Shown here piece after piece: positions 43,474 to 52,373 of a DNA stretch of 64,000 nucleotides; position 1 is the stretch's first letter; every line of letters starts with the position of its first letter. A program made the translations under genes and the position numbers. The stretch comes from Parazoarcus communis (GTDB lineage: Bacteria; Pseudomonadota; Gammaproteobacteria; Burkholderiales; Rhodocyclaceae): contig NZ_CP022188.1 in the NCBI RefSeq assembly GCF_003111665.1, positions 1,364,001 through 1,428,000 on the forward strand, read 5' to 3'. The notes below the pieces were generated by a model, which was not told where the DNA came from, did no database searches, and saw nothing but the letters and a program-made list of their open reading frames with translations.

Positions 43474-45087
43474 ATGGAGCAAGCACAGCCTACCGAGTCC
43501 GATCTGGACAGTTCCCCCTCGTTCTGGCGCGAACAGGAAATGCTGCTGATGCAGCAGATCATGGGCCTCGTCGGCAAGAGCCTTTCGCCCGATGTCGTCT
43601 TGCGCGAGACCCTGCATTTGCTGTCGGAACTGCTCGGCCTCAACCGCGGGCGAATCGTCCTGCTCGACGATGACGGCAAATCGAGCCGGATTCGCTACGC
43701 CTACGGCCTGACCCGGCATGAGGTCGAGCGCGGGTGTTATCTGCCCGGAGAAGGCGTCACCGGGGCGGTGCTGGCGCACGGTCAGCTCATCATCGTGCAG
43801 GACATCGATCGTGACGAGAACTTCCTTGGGCGTGCGGTCGAGCGTGAAAGTCTGCCTTCAGGGCCGGTCTCCTTCATTGCCTTGCCTATCCGCATCGAGC
43901 AGAAAACCATCGGCGTGCTGGCCTGTCACCGCATTCGCACGCGCAGCCGCGCGCTTGCCGACGACCTCTCGATCCTGCGCATCCTGGCCACGCTCGCAGG
44001 GCAGTTGTTGCAGCTGCAGGCGATGCTCGAGGCCAAGACCCGCGAACTTGAGCAACAGAACCAGATCCTGATTCATGCCCTCGAGCACGAGACCGCCCGC
44101 TACGGGATCATCGGCACGTCGCCCCCGCTGCTGCGGGCAATTTCCGAGCTGGAGAAGGTGTCGGACTCGACTGCGAGCGTGCTGCTGCTGGGTGAATCGG
44201 GCACGGGCAAGGAGCTTTTTGCGCGCGCCCTGCACCTTGCAAGTCCGCGCCGCGACGCGCCTTTCATCAAGGTGAATTGCGCGGCGATCCCCGATACCTT
44301 GTTCGAGTCCGAACTGTTTGGCTACGAGCGTGGCGCATTTACCGGCGCCAGCACGAACCGCGAGGGACTGTTCGAGCAGGCTAACCGGGGCACGATCTTT
44401 CTCGACGAGATCGGCGAACTCCCGCTATCGATGCAGGGCAAATTGCTGCGCACTTTGCAGGAAGGCACGATCACTCATCTTGGCGGCAAGCGCGAGATCC
44501 GCATTGACGTCCGCCTCGTGGTGGCGACGAACCGCGATCTCGAAATGGAGGTGGCCCGGGGGCTGTTCCGGCAGGATCTTTACTATCGCCTGAACGTGAT
44601 TCCCATCCGGCTGCCTTCACTGGCGGAGCGCAAGGGCGATATTCGTGCCTTGGCCCTCAATTTCATGAGCCGGGCCAACCAGACAAACCAGCGCAGCGTG
44701 AACCTGACCCAGGAGGCGATTGCCAGGCTGGAAGCGTACTCATGGCCGGGCAATATCCGCGAACTGTCGAACCTGATCGAGCGCATCGTCCTGCTGGCCG
44801 AGAAGCCGATCGTTGGCCTCGCCGACATCGAGAAATTCATGCCCAGCGGCGAAGCAGTGTCGGCAGCGAAGGCGCTGGTCGAGTCCGCTCCGGGTGCAGG
44901 AGCGGCTGCGCACTCGGGCACCTTTCCGAACGTTCGCCCCTACGCGCCCGCAGGATCACATTCGGAAGCCGAGTTGCGCCAGGCGCTGGCCCAGTGTGGG
45001 GGAAACAAGTCGCGCGCAGCACAGGCGCTGGGCATGACTGCGCGTCAGTTTGCCTATCGCTGGCAGAAGCTGGCGCTGGATGCGTGA
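43474..45087 (+). CDS. Sigma-54-dependent activator (GAF-AAA+-Fis HTH), CynF-like
   Basis: 537 aa. N-terminal GAF sensor at about 25-185, coiled linker, AAA+ domain at about 210-440 with Walker A GESGTGKE (240-247), the sigma-54 contact GAFTGA (287-292) and Walker B FLDEIGE, a linker, and a Fis-type HTH at about 497-534 ([20 protein letters not shown]). The layout is NifA/FhlA-like with no REC, so a small molecule or metal centre in GAF is sensed. It directly precedes a perfect sigma-54 promoter and the cyanate genes; in Pseudomonas pseudoalcaligenes cynF, of this class, controls cynABDS. Confidence 0.93.
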   Translation: MEQAQPTESDLDSSPSFWREQEMLLMQQIMGLVGKSLSPDVVLRETLHLLSELLGLNRGRIVLLDDDGKSSRIRYAYGLTRHEVERGCYLPGEGVTGAVLAHGQLIIVQDIDRDENFLGRAVERESLPSGPVSFIALPIRIEQKTIGVLACHRIRTRSRALADDLSILRILATLAGQLLQLQAMLEAKTRELEQQNQILIHALEHETARYGIIGTSPPLLRAISELEKVSDSTASVLLLGESGTGKELFARALHLASPRRDAPFIKVNCAAIPDTLFESELFGYERGAFTGASTNREGLFEQANRGTIFLDEIGELPLSMQGKLLRTLQEGTITHLGGKREIRIDVRLVVATNRDLEMEVARGLFRQDLYYRLNVIPIRLPSLAERKGDIRALALNFMSRANQTNQRSVNLTQEAIARLEAYSWPGNIRELSNLIERIVLLAEKPIVGLADIEKFMPSGEAVSAAKALVESAPGAGAAAHSGTFPNVRPYAPAGSHSEAELRQALAQCGGNKSRAAQALGMTARQFAYRWQKLALDA

Positions 45088-45142
45088 TGGATCCGACTGG
45101 AAGGACAGCGATCGCCCGCGCCTGAAGTGTTCACAAAATGTC

Positions 45143-45192
45143 GACATTGTTAACAATGTCAGTGACTGTCATCAGATGCTCAAACGATGACA
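45143..45192. promoter_or_regulatory. Upstream activator palindromes for the sigma-54 promoter
   Basis: GACATTGTTAACAATGTC (45143-45160) is a perfect 18-bp palindrome. A second inverted pair, TGTCATC (45167-45173) and GATGACA (45186-45192), follows. They lie about 65-110 bp before the -24 box, the normal distance for enhancer sites bound by the Fis-type HTH of sigma-54 activators. Binding by the adjacent activator is inferred. Confidence 0.7.
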
Positions 45193-45223
45193 ATCACATC
45201 AATAATCGTCATGTTTTGATAAA

Positions 45224-45236
45224 AATCAACGAATTA
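45224..45236. promoter_or_regulatory. IHF consensus site
   Basis: AATCAACGAATTA matches the IHF consensus WATCAA-N4-TTR exactly and lies between the upstream palindromes and the -24 box, where IHF bends DNA to bring activator and polymerase together. Confidence 0.7.
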
Positions 45237-45254
45237 AAAAGTTTTTTGTTCTTC

Positions 45255-45269
45255 TGGCACGGTCGTTGC
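45255..45269 (+). promoter_or_regulatory. Sigma-54 (-24/-12) promoter
   Basis: TGGCACGGTCGTTGC matches the consensus TGGCACG-N4-TTGC at every defined position with correct GG/GC spacing. Expected transcription start is near 45281, about 70 nt before the OsmC gene. It should drive OsmC and the genes behind it when the activator at 43474 is triggered. Confidence 0.9.
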
Positions 45270-45350
45270 GATAGGGATGTCGAGTCCATCGAATTTGCGA
45301 TGTACCGAGTGCGGTAGCAAATCCGCCGTCCAATTCCCCAGGAGAACGCC

Positions 45351-45905
45351 TTGACGACCACGACCCTTAATCCCCAAACCGTCAAAACCCAGCTTCGTCC
45401 GATCGATCGCGACGGGCTGTTGAAATTCGCCGCTTCGGGTCGCGAGAACCCCGAGCGCCGCGGTACCAACAAGGTTCATACCGTAATGCAGGGGCAGTTC
45501 CGCTCGTGGAGTTTTGTCGGGATCCATAACCCGGTGGTGGTCGATGAGCCCCTGCACCTGTTTGGCGAGAACACCGCACCGGCACCGGGCGAAATCGTCC
45601 TCTCCGCGCTCGGCGGCTGTCTCAGTGTCGGCATCACGGCTGTGGCCACCCATCGTGAGGTCAAGCTGTCGCGCCTCGAGGTCTTTCTCGAAGCCGACAT
45701 CGGCAATTCGGCCGCCTGGGGTGCCGGTGGCGCGGAGCGCAAGCCCGAAGAGATGGGTTTCCAGGACATCCGGGTCAAGGTCGTGATCGAGGGCGATGCC
45801 AGCCGCGAAGAGCTCGACGACATCGTCAAGCATGCGAACTACTACTCGCCGGTCGCGAACACGATGCGCAACCCGATTCCTTTCACCATCGGCCTGGCCG
45901 ACTGA
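45351..45905 (+). CDS. OsmC-family protein, resolving Cys replaced by Ser
   Basis: 184 aa. Start TTG 45351 is supported by AGGAGAACGCC directly upstream; no ATG fits. OsmC/Ohr fold with Cys90 in SALGGCLSVGITAVATHREV. The second active-site Cys of OsmC/Ohr peroxidases, normally in CPV-NTL, is Ser166 here (YYSPVANTM). It is therefore not a standard two-Cys peroxidase; it may act as a thiol carrier, sulfur-handling or one-Cys protein. It is the first gene after the sigma-54 promoter. Confidence 0.87.
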   Translation: MTTTTLNPQTVKTQLRPIDRDGLLKFAASGRENPERRGTNKVHTVMQGQFRSWSFVGIHNPVVVDEPLHLFGENTAPAPGEIVLSALGGCLSVGITAVATHREVKLSRLEVFLEADIGNSAAWGAGGAERKPEEMGFQDIRVKVVIEGDASREELDDIVKHANYYSPVANTMRNPIPFTIGLAD

Positions 45906-45949
45906 GGGCCCCACGCCTCGTCCAGCCAGCCTTAACCGGAGAAAAAGCC

Positions 45950-47092
45950 ATGAATCCTGCCGATGAAAGCCAATCTGTGTTCGAACCGTCGTGGACCGAT
46001 GCACAGGTCATGGAACGCGTGACTGCGGTTGCAAACGGTCCGTTGTCCGATGCGGCGTACCGTATCGATCACGAAGGCCACTATCCGCTCGAGATCATGG
46101 CCTCACTCGGCCGGGCGGGGGCGTTTGGCGCCCACCTTGAAGACAGCGGCTGCCGCTATGGCCTCGCCATCGACGCGATGCGCGCAATCAGCCGCAGCTG
46201 CGGATCGACCGGGTTCCTGACCTGGGCTCACGATGTATGCGGCCTGTACATGGAGCAGTCGGGCAACCCGGCGCTGACTGGCGAGATGCTGCGCGCTCAC
46301 ACGCTCGGCGAGACCTTCGGCGGGACGGCGCTCTCCAACCCGATGAAGGCGCTTGCCGGCATCGAGAAGATGCTGCTGCGTGCCACCAAGGTGGCCGGTG
46401 GCTACCGGGTGAGCGGCGCGCTGCCCTGGGTCAGCCACATTGCCCCGGGGCAGTACTGTGGCGCGATTGCAGCGGTCTATCGTGACGACGGCAGCCGTTC
46501 GCACGAGATCATGTTCATGCTGCGTTGCACCGAAGACGTCGTGCTGCGCGCGTGTCCGGAGTTTTCGGGCATGGAGGGCACGAGCACCTGGGGCGTCCGT
46601 CTCGACAACCTCTTTGTTGGCGAAGACGACATGATCGCCGACCCCGCCAAGCCCTTCATCGCCCGCATCCGGGCAGCCTTCGTGCTGCTTCAGGCCGGTA
46701 TCGCGGTGGGGGTGGCGCAGGGCAGCATCGATTCGATGAGGGAGGTGGAGCCGCTGCTTGGGCATGTGAACAGCTTCCTGCACGACCGCCCCGATGAACT
46801 GCAGGCCGAGTTCGACGAGCTTGGCGCGCGGGTGGCGAAGCTTGCGCTGACGCCCTACGACGGAAGCAAGGACTATCTTCTCGATGTGCTCGATGCCCGC
46901 ACCCAGGGTGCCGAGTTCGCGCTGCGCGCGTCGCAGTCGGCCCTCATGCATCAGGGCGCGCGCGGCTACCTGATGAGTTCAGGGCCTCAGCGCCGTATCC
47001 GCGAGGCGCACTTCGTTGCCATCGTGACCCCCGCAATCAAGCATCTGCGCTGGGAGATGGATCGTCTGTCGCGCGAGGAGATGCCGGCATGA
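45950..47092 (+). CDS. Acyl-CoA dehydrogenase-fold flavoprotein
   Basis: 380 aa. Acyl-CoA-dehydrogenase superfamily: helical N-terminal domain, middle beta domain ([20 protein letters not shown] near 150, [20 protein letters not shown] near 205-224) and C-terminal helical domain. The C-terminus ([20 protein letters not shown]) lacks the YEGT region and obvious catalytic Glu of true dehydrogenases, as in flavin monooxygenase or SfnB/DszC-type relatives. With the rubredoxin-reductase fusion next to it (4-nt overlap), a reduced-flavin oxidative reaction on a non-CoA substrate is plausible. The substrate is unknown. Confidence 0.82.
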   Translation: MNPADESQSVFEPSWTDAQVMERVTAVANGPLSDAAYRIDHEGHYPLEIMASLGRAGAFGAHLEDSGCRYGLAIDAMRAISRSCGSTGFLTWAHDVCGLYMEQSGNPALTGEMLRAHTLGETFGGTALSNPMKALAGIEKMLLRATKVAGGYRVSGALPWVSHIAPGQYCGAIAAVYRDDGSRSHEIMFMLRCTEDVVLRACPEFSGMEGTSTWGVRLDNLFVGEDDMIADPAKPFIARIRAAFVLLQAGIAVGVAQGSIDSMREVEPLLGHVNSFLHDRPDELQAEFDELGARVAKLALTPYDGSKDYLLDVLDARTQGAEFALRASQSALMHQGARGYLMSSGPQRRIREAHFVAIVTPAIKHLRWEMDRLSREEMPA

Positions 47093-48435
47093 ACGCATCG
47101 ACATCCGCGTGGAAGCAATTCATCTGCCGCGCCTGCGGCCTGATCTACGACGAAGAAAAAGGCGATCCCGATAGCGGACTGGCGCCCGGAACCCGCTTCG
47201 AGGACATCCCCGACGATTGGGAGTGTCCGCTGTGCGGCGTCATGAAGAACGATTTCGAGCCGTACGCCGGACTCGAAATGGAGAGCCCCGCATGTGCATC
47301 CGTCGCGGTCTCCCGCACTGCGGGTGTCGTCATCGTCGGTGCCGGCATTGCCGGCTGGTCGGTTGCGGAGGCGGTTCGCGCGCTTGATCCCGAAATCGGA
47401 ATCACGCTGGTGAGTGCCTGTAACGGAGATCGCTATCACAAGCCGGAGTTGTCGATTGCGCTGAGCCGGGGGCATGCGCCTGAAGACCTGGTGCGCGAAA
47501 GTGCAGCTGCAGCGGCCGCGCGTCTGGGTGTGCGCTTGCTGGCCGACACCTGTGTGGTCGGCCTGTCGCCCGCGCTGCACCAGTTGCGTACGTCCCGTGG
47601 AACGCTTCAATTCACGAAACTGGTGCTTGCGCAGGGTGCGCGTCCGGCGCTGCCTGCCGCCTTGCCTGCCGACGTGTGCTGGCGGGTCAACAACCTTGCC
47701 GGTTGGTCGGGGCTGCGCGCCAGGCTGGTATCGGGAAAGCGTCGCGTTACAATCATCGGCGCCGGCATGGTGGGCTGCGAACTTGCAGAAGACTTTGCCC
47801 GTGCCGGCCACGCCGTGACCTTGCTCGACCTGCAGGCCACGCCGCTGGCGGCCTTGCTGCCGCCGCTCGCCGGCGAGCGCCTGCGCCTGAGTCTTGAAGC
47901 GCTTGGTGTCGAATTCATTGGTTCGGCGCAGGTTGCTTCAGTCACCCCTGCGGCGGATGGCAGCAAGCACATCGTCACTGCCGGCGGCCTCCGCATCGAT
48001 GCCGACGAGGTTGTCGCGGCAACCGGCCTGGTCACCGAAGACCGCATTGCGCGCGCTGCAGGGCTCGAGTTCGAGCGCGGCATCGTGGTTGATCCGGTCA
48101 GCATGCAAACCAGTGCCAGCGACGTGTATGCGCTGGGCGACTGCGTCAGCCTGGTCGGCATGCCCTGCCGCTTCATCGAGCCGATCGCCAAACAGGCCGC
48201 CGCCATTGCGCATGACCTGCTTGGCCGTCAGCACCCGGGCTATGCGCATGTTCAACCCGTGATACGGCTCAAAACGAAATCGCTTCCGGTCGTGGTGCAT
48301 GGCTTGCCCTGCGCGGACGGGGAGTGGGTGGTGGTCGAGGAAACCGCCGACATGTTGCGCATGAACCAGCGACGCAACGGTGAGGTGGTGGCAAGGCTGG
48401 AGGCAGGTAGCCTGCGCCAGCGCCTTGCCGCCTGA
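47089..48435 (+). CDS. Rubredoxin fused to NAD(P)H rubredoxin reductase
   Basis: 448 aa. Residues 8-58 are a rubredoxin with two Cys pairs ([13 protein letters not shown] and [13 protein letters not shown]). From about 75 an FAD/NAD reductase follows with dinucleotide motifs [16 protein letters not shown] and [20 protein letters not shown] and the FAD-closing [10 protein letters not shown]. It is a self-contained NAD(P)H-to-rubredoxin electron chain, cytoplasmic. ATGA overlap with the flavoprotein upstream suggests that it is the electron donor. Confidence 0.92.
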   Translation: MNASTSAWKQFICRACGLIYDEEKGDPDSGLAPGTRFEDIPDDWECPLCGVMKNDFEPYAGLEMESPACASVAVSRTAGVVIVGAGIAGWSVAEAVRALDPEIGITLVSACNGDRYHKPELSIALSRGHAPEDLVRESAAAAAARLGVRLLADTCVVGLSPALHQLRTSRGTLQFTKLVLAQGARPALPAALPADVCWRVNNLAGWSGLRARLVSGKRRVTIIGAGMVGCELAEDFARAGHAVTLLDLQATPLAALLPPLAGERLRLSLEALGVEFIGSAQVASVTPAADGSKHIVTAGGLRIDADEVVAATGLVTEDRIARAAGLEFERGIVVDPVSMQTSASDVYALGDCVSLVGMPCRFIEPIAKQAAAIAHDLLGRQHPGYAHVQPVIRLKTKSLPVVVHGLPCADGEWVVVEETADMLRMNQRRNGEVVARLEAGSLRQRLAA

Positions 48436-48493
48436 CGCCGCCAGCATTCGAACGACAACAGATTTTTCCCTTCCAGAGAAAAGGTGCCCAGCC

Positions 48494-49876
48494 ATGAAAG
48501 ACGAAAACCTCTATCGCCCCTATGCGGCCGATGTCGCACTCGGTCGCTGCTCCTGTGGTCAGCATGGCAGCCAGCACGAACATGATGCCGAAGCGGCACG
48601 CGCGCGCAGCCTGCGCGGCGAGAAGGCCGAAAGCCTCTCCACCGATTTCGTTGAAGCCGCGCTGGTGCGTGCGATATTCCCGCAGGACGCGACCCGTCGC
48701 CGGTTTCTGAAGGCGGTTGGCGCCAATGCGGCGATGGCCGCGATTGCCAGCATGATGCCGATTTCCGACCTCCAGGCCATGACGCTGGAGAAGGCCGGGC
48801 CGCTGGAGAAGAAGGATCTGACGGTGGGCTTCCTGCCCATCACCTGCGCGACGCCGATCATCTTTGCCGGCGCCGCCGACTTCTATGGTCGTGAAGGGCT
48901 GAACGTCACGCTGCAGAAGACGGCAGGCTGGGCGATTGTGCGCGACAAGGTGCTGGCGAAGGAATTCGACGCATCGCACATGCTGTCGCCAATGCCGCTG
49001 GCGATCTCGCTCGGCGCAGGCTCGACCGCGGCGCCGATGGTGATGCCGGTGATGGAGAACATCAACGGCAACGCCATCACCCTCCATGTAAAGCACAAGA
49101 ACAATCGCGACCCCCGCAACTGGAAGGGCATGAAGTTCGCGATCCCGTTCGATTACTCGATGCACAACTTCCTGCTGCGTCACTACCTTGCCGCCCATGG
49201 TCTGGACCCGGACAAGGATGTGCAACTGCGCGTGATGGCACCGCCCGACATGGTTGCGAACATGCGCTCCGGAAACCTCGACGGCTTCATCGTCGCCGAG
49301 CCGTTCAACCAGCGCGCGGTCTATGAGAAGGTCGGCTTCATTCACCTGCTGACGAGCCAGATCTGGGACAACCACCCGTGCTGCGCCTTCGCTGCGACCG
49401 AGGATTTCGTCAACCAGAACCCCAACACCTTCGCAGCGCTCGTGCGCTCGATCATCGGTGCCACCGCATACGTCAACAAGGCCGAGAACCGCAAGGGCGT
49501 GGCCGAGATGATCGCGCCGGCGAACTACCTCAACCAGCCGCAGACCGTCGTGGAGCAGGTGCTGGTGGGGCGCTATGCCGATGGTCTTGGTCATGTGCTC
49601 AGCGAGCCCAACCGGATTGCGTTCGATCCCTTCCCCTGGCATTCGATGGGGGTGTGGATGCTGACGCAGATGAAGCGCTGGGGCTACATCAAGGGCGAAG
49701 TGAATTACCAGGACATCGCCGAGCGCGTGTATCTCGCCACCGATGCGAAGAAGCGCATGGCCGAGCTTGGGCTGGAGGCGCCGGCGCAGACTTACAAGAA
49801 GCACATGATTCTGGGCAAGGAGTTCGATCCTGCACAGCCCGAGGCCTACCTGAAAGGCCTTTCAGCCGGGGCGTGA
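48494..49876 (+). CDS. cynA: Tat-exported ABC binding protein of the nitrate/cyanate family (CynA/NrtA-like)
   Basis: 460 aa from ATG 48494. A long N-terminal stretch with a CSCGQHGSQHEHD Cys/His patch (about 19-31) precedes a twin-arginine signal ATRRRFLKAVGANAAMAAIA near 66-85, so a folded protein is exported. The mature part has the NrtA/CmpA fold (VGFLPITCATPIIFAGAADF; WDNHPCCAFAATEDFV). The long leader before the RR motif is typical of NrtA relatives. It is followed by permease, ATPase and cyanase, so cyanate is the inferred ligand. Confidence 0.88.
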   Translation: MKDENLYRPYAADVALGRCSCGQHGSQHEHDAEAARARSLRGEKAESLSTDFVEAALVRAIFPQDATRRRFLKAVGANAAMAAIASMMPISDLQAMTLEKAGPLEKKDLTVGFLPITCATPIIFAGAADFYGREGLNVTLQKTAGWAIVRDKVLAKEFDASHMLSPMPLAISLGAGSTAAPMVMPVMENINGNAITLHVKHKNNRDPRNWKGMKFAIPFDYSMHNFLLRHYLAAHGLDPDKDVQLRVMAPPDMVANMRSGNLDGFIVAEPFNQRAVYEKVGFIHLLTSQIWDNHPCCAFAATEDFVNQNPNTFAALVRSIIGATAYVNKAENRKGVAEMIAPANYLNQPQTVVEQVLVGRYADGLGHVLSEPNRIAFDPFPWHSMGVWMLTQMKRWGYIKGEVNYQDIAERVYLATDAKKRMAELGLEAPAQTYKKHMILGKEFDPAQPEAYLKGLSAGA

Positions 49877-49908
49877 CGCCGGACCCACTCCATAACAGAG
49901 AGACCATC

Positions 49909-50019
49909 ATGTCAGCCAGTTCGCAACGACTCAACATCCGCCCGGATGCGCCGGAACTGTCCCGTCAGCACGGATGGGCAGACGTCCTTTCACCCTGCGG
50001 CAAGGGGGTGCGGCCATGA
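49909..50019 (+). CDS. 36-aa ORF overlapping the cynB-like start
   Basis: ATG 49909, with GAGAG upstream, encodes MSASSQRLNIRPDAPELSRQ and 16 more residues, and its TGA overlaps the permease ATG (ATGA). It could be a translational-coupling leader, or the displaced N-terminal tail of the permease separated by a frameshift, since NrtB-type permeases often carry such a polar tail. I cannot decide between these. Confidence 0.4.
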   Translation: MSASSQRLNIRPDAPELSRQHGWADVLSPCGKGVRP

Positions 50020-50858
50020 ACAAGCACCTGCCTATTCGTGCCGCACTGCTGTCGCTCGTGCTCTTTGCCTGCTTCATTGGCATCTGGCATTACGCGACGC
50101 TGCCGTCGGACAATGTAGTGGTGTCCGCCGCCGACGCGGAATACGCCGCCCTGATGGGGCAAGGCGCGGGCAAGGCCGAGGGCTTTCCGACGCCGTCGGC
50201 GGTCGGGCGCACCTTCGTGCATTTCCTGTCCGACCCCTTCTACGACAATGGCCCCAACGACAAGGGGATCGGCATCCAGATCGCCTACTCGCTGATGCGT
50301 GTCGGCGCGGGATTCTTCCTCGCCACCCTGGTGGCCCTGCCGCTTGGATTCATCATCGGCATGTCGCCGCTGATGACGCGGGCGCTCAACCCCTTCATCC
50401 AGGTACTCAAGCCGATCTCGCCGCTGGCGTGGATGCCGCTGGCGCTGTACGTGCTGAAGGACTCGGACGTGTCGGGCATCTTCGTCATCTTCATCTGCTC
50501 GATGTGGCCGATGCTGCTCAACACCGCGTTTGGTGTCGCGTCGGTGCGGCGCGACTGGATCAACGTGGCGCGCACGCTCGAAGTGGGCCCGATGCGCAAG
50601 GCCTTCCAGGTCATCCTGCCGGCGGCAGCGCCGACCATTCTGACTGGCATGCGCATCTCCATGGGCATTGCCTGGATCGTCATCGTCGCAGCCGAGATGC
50701 TGGTCGGCGGAACGGGGGTCGGCTATTTCGTGTGGAACGAGTGGAACAACCTCGCCCTGCCTAACGTGATCTTTGCAATCACCATGATCGGCCTCGTCGG
50801 CATGCTGCTCGACTTCGCCTTCGGTGTGTTGCAGAAGATGGTCACCTACCGGGACTGA
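50016..50858 (+). CDS. cynB: ABC permease of the cyanate/nitrate transporter (CynB/NrtB-like)
   Basis: 280 aa from ATG 50016, with GGGGGTG upstream. Six hydrophobic helices; the first is AALLSLVLFACFIGIWHYAT. The EAA loop WINVARTLEVGPMRKAFQVI near 180 and the downstream IAWIVIVAAEMLVGGTGVGY are characteristic of NrtB. It pairs with the ATPase 4 nt downstream. An in-frame ATG at 49974 exists but would add a short arginine-rich leader. Confidence 0.9.
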   Translation: MNKHLPIRAALLSLVLFACFIGIWHYATLPSDNVVVSAADAEYAALMGQGAGKAEGFPTPSAVGRTFVHFLSDPFYDNGPNDKGIGIQIAYSLMRVGAGFFLATLVALPLGFIIGMSPLMTRALNPFIQVLKPISPLAWMPLALYVLKDSDVSGIFVIFICSMWPMLLNTAFGVASVRRDWINVARTLEVGPMRKAFQVILPAAAPTILTGMRISMGIAWIVIVAAEMLVGGTGVGYFVWNEWNNLALPNVIFAITMIGLVGMLLDFAFGVLQKMVTYRD

Positions 50859-50862
50859 TGCC

Positions 50863-51792
50863 ATGACCAATCATTATCTCAGCGTGGAAGGCCTGAAAAA
50901 GGCTTATCCGACCAGTGACGGAAAAGTCGGTACGCCGGTTTTCGAAGACATTCATTTTTCAATCGAAAAGGGCGAGTTCGTCTGCATCATCGGGCATTCG
51001 GGTTGTGGCAAGACGACGATCCTGAATGTGCTTGCCGGCCTCGAAGAGGCTTCGGGCGGCGTGGTCATCATGAATGGCCGCGAGGTCAAGGGACCGAGCC
51101 TGGACCGTGGGGTGGTGTTCCAGAGCCACGCCCTGATGCCGTGGATGTCGGTGCTCGGTAACGTGGCGTTTGCGGTGAAGTCGAAGTGGCCGGACTGGTC
51201 GAAGGCGAAGATCGCAGCACACTGCACCGAATACCTCGAAATGGTCGGACTCGGGCATGCCATCCACAAGCAGCCGGCCGAACTGTCCGGGGGCATGAAG
51301 CAACGCGTAGGCATCGCCCGCGCATTTGCGATCCAGCCCAAGATGCTGCTGCTCGACGAGCCCTTCGGCGCACTCGATGCGCTGACCCGCGGCACCATTC
51401 AGGACGAGTTGCTGAAGGTCGTGCAGGCCACGCACCAGACCGTTTTCATGATCACCCACGATGTGGACGAAGCCATCCTGCTCGCCGACAAGGTGATCCT
51501 GATGAGCAACGGTCCCCTGGCGAAGGTTGCCGAGATCGTCGAGATCACGATGCCGCGCAACCGCACCCGCGCCGAAATGCATCACGACCCGCAGTACTAC
51601 CGGATTCGCAATCACCTGGTCGACTTCCTCGTCAATCGATCGAAGGACTATGCAGGTGGCGGCGAGCTCGCCCAGTACGACCCGAAACACCCGCCGGTGG
51701 TGCGCCCGGGGCTGGCCGAGGAGCAACAGGCCGCACTGGCGCCCGAAACCGCACGTCCGGTCCCGCAGCTCAAGAAAGTTGTTAATCAGTAG
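50863..51792 (+). CDS. cynD: ABC ATPase of the cyanate/nitrate transporter (CynD/NrtD-like)
   Basis: 309 aa from ATG 50863. Walker A GHSGCGKTT, Q-loop VVFQSHALMPWM, signature LSGGMKQRVGIARA, Walker B MLLLDEPFGALD and the switch His in MITHDVDEAI. The extra 60-residue C-terminal tail (YYRIRNHLVDFLVNRSKDYA onward) is as in NrtD. Next is cyanase 20 nt away. Confidence 0.93.
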   Translation: MTNHYLSVEGLKKAYPTSDGKVGTPVFEDIHFSIEKGEFVCIIGHSGCGKTTILNVLAGLEEASGGVVIMNGREVKGPSLDRGVVFQSHALMPWMSVLGNVAFAVKSKWPDWSKAKIAAHCTEYLEMVGLGHAIHKQPAELSGGMKQRVGIARAFAIQPKMLLLDEPFGALDALTRGTIQDELLKVVQATHQTVFMITHDVDEAILLADKVILMSNGPLAKVAEIVEITMPRNRTRAEMHHDPQYYRIRNHLVDFLVNRSKDYAGGGELAQYDPKHPPVVRPGLAEEQQAALAPETARPVPQLKKVVNQ

Positions 51793-51812
51793 TTTCCTCA
51801 AGGAGAGATCAC

Positions 51813-52256
51813 ATGAACCGCAATGACGTTACCGAAATGATCGTGGCCGCCAAGATTGCCAAGGGCATCAAGTGGGCGGATGTGGCCGTAAAGATCGGCC
51901 TGGCAAAGGAGTGGGTGACCTCGGCCTGTCTGGGGCAGATGGCTTTCACCGCGGAACAGGCTGCGATTGTTGCCGACATCTTCGCCTTGCCGCCCGAGGC
52001 CATTCCCGTGCTGCAGGCCGTGCCCTACAAGGGTTCGCTGCCGACTGCCGTGCCGACCGATCCGCTGATCTACCGTTTCTACGAGCTCATCAGCGTGTAT
52101 GGCACGACCTTCAAGGAGCTTATCCACGAAGAATTCGGCGACGGCATCATGTCGGCGATCGATTTCAAGATGGACCTTCAGCGCGAGCCCCACCCCGCCG
52201 GTGACCGCGTCAGCATCAACATGTCCGGCAAGTTCCTGCCGTACAAGACCTACTGA
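51813..52256 (+). CDS. cynS: Cyanase (cyanate hydratase)
   Basis: 147 aa. Decomposes cyanate with bicarbonate to ammonia and CO2. Catalytic Arg88, Glu91 (PLIYRFYELISVYG) and Ser114 (FGDGIMSAIDF) correspond to Arg96, Glu99 and Ser122 of the E. coli enzyme with a constant offset of 8. N-terminal HTH-like domain and C-terminal decamerisation domain are both complete. AGGAGAG precedes the ATG. The placement right after the ABC genes identifies the substrate of the importer. Confidence 0.97.
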   Translation: MNRNDVTEMIVAAKIAKGIKWADVAVKIGLAKEWVTSACLGQMAFTAEQAAIVADIFALPPEAIPVLQAVPYKGSLPTAVPTDPLIYRFYELISVYGTTFKELIHEEFGDGIMSAIDFKMDLQREPHPAGDRVSINMSGKFLPYKTY

Positions 52257-52270
52257 TCGACGCCTGTTCG

Positions 52271-52306
52271 CGGATCGGTGGTGCGGCGTTTCGTACCACT
52301 GATCCG
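52271..52306 (+). terminator. Hairpin after cynS
   Basis: CGGATCGGTGGT (52271-52282) pairs with ACCACTGATCCG (52295-52306), a 12-bp stem with one G-U wobble and a 12-nt loop, 14 nt after the cyanase stop. There is only a weak T content behind it, so it may reduce rather than stop read-through to the MBL gene. Confidence 0.6.
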
Positions 52307-52373
52307 TGCGTTGGCCTTCGGTCCGTTGCTTCAAGGCAATGCACAACATCCATAAATCAGCAGGACATTCTTC

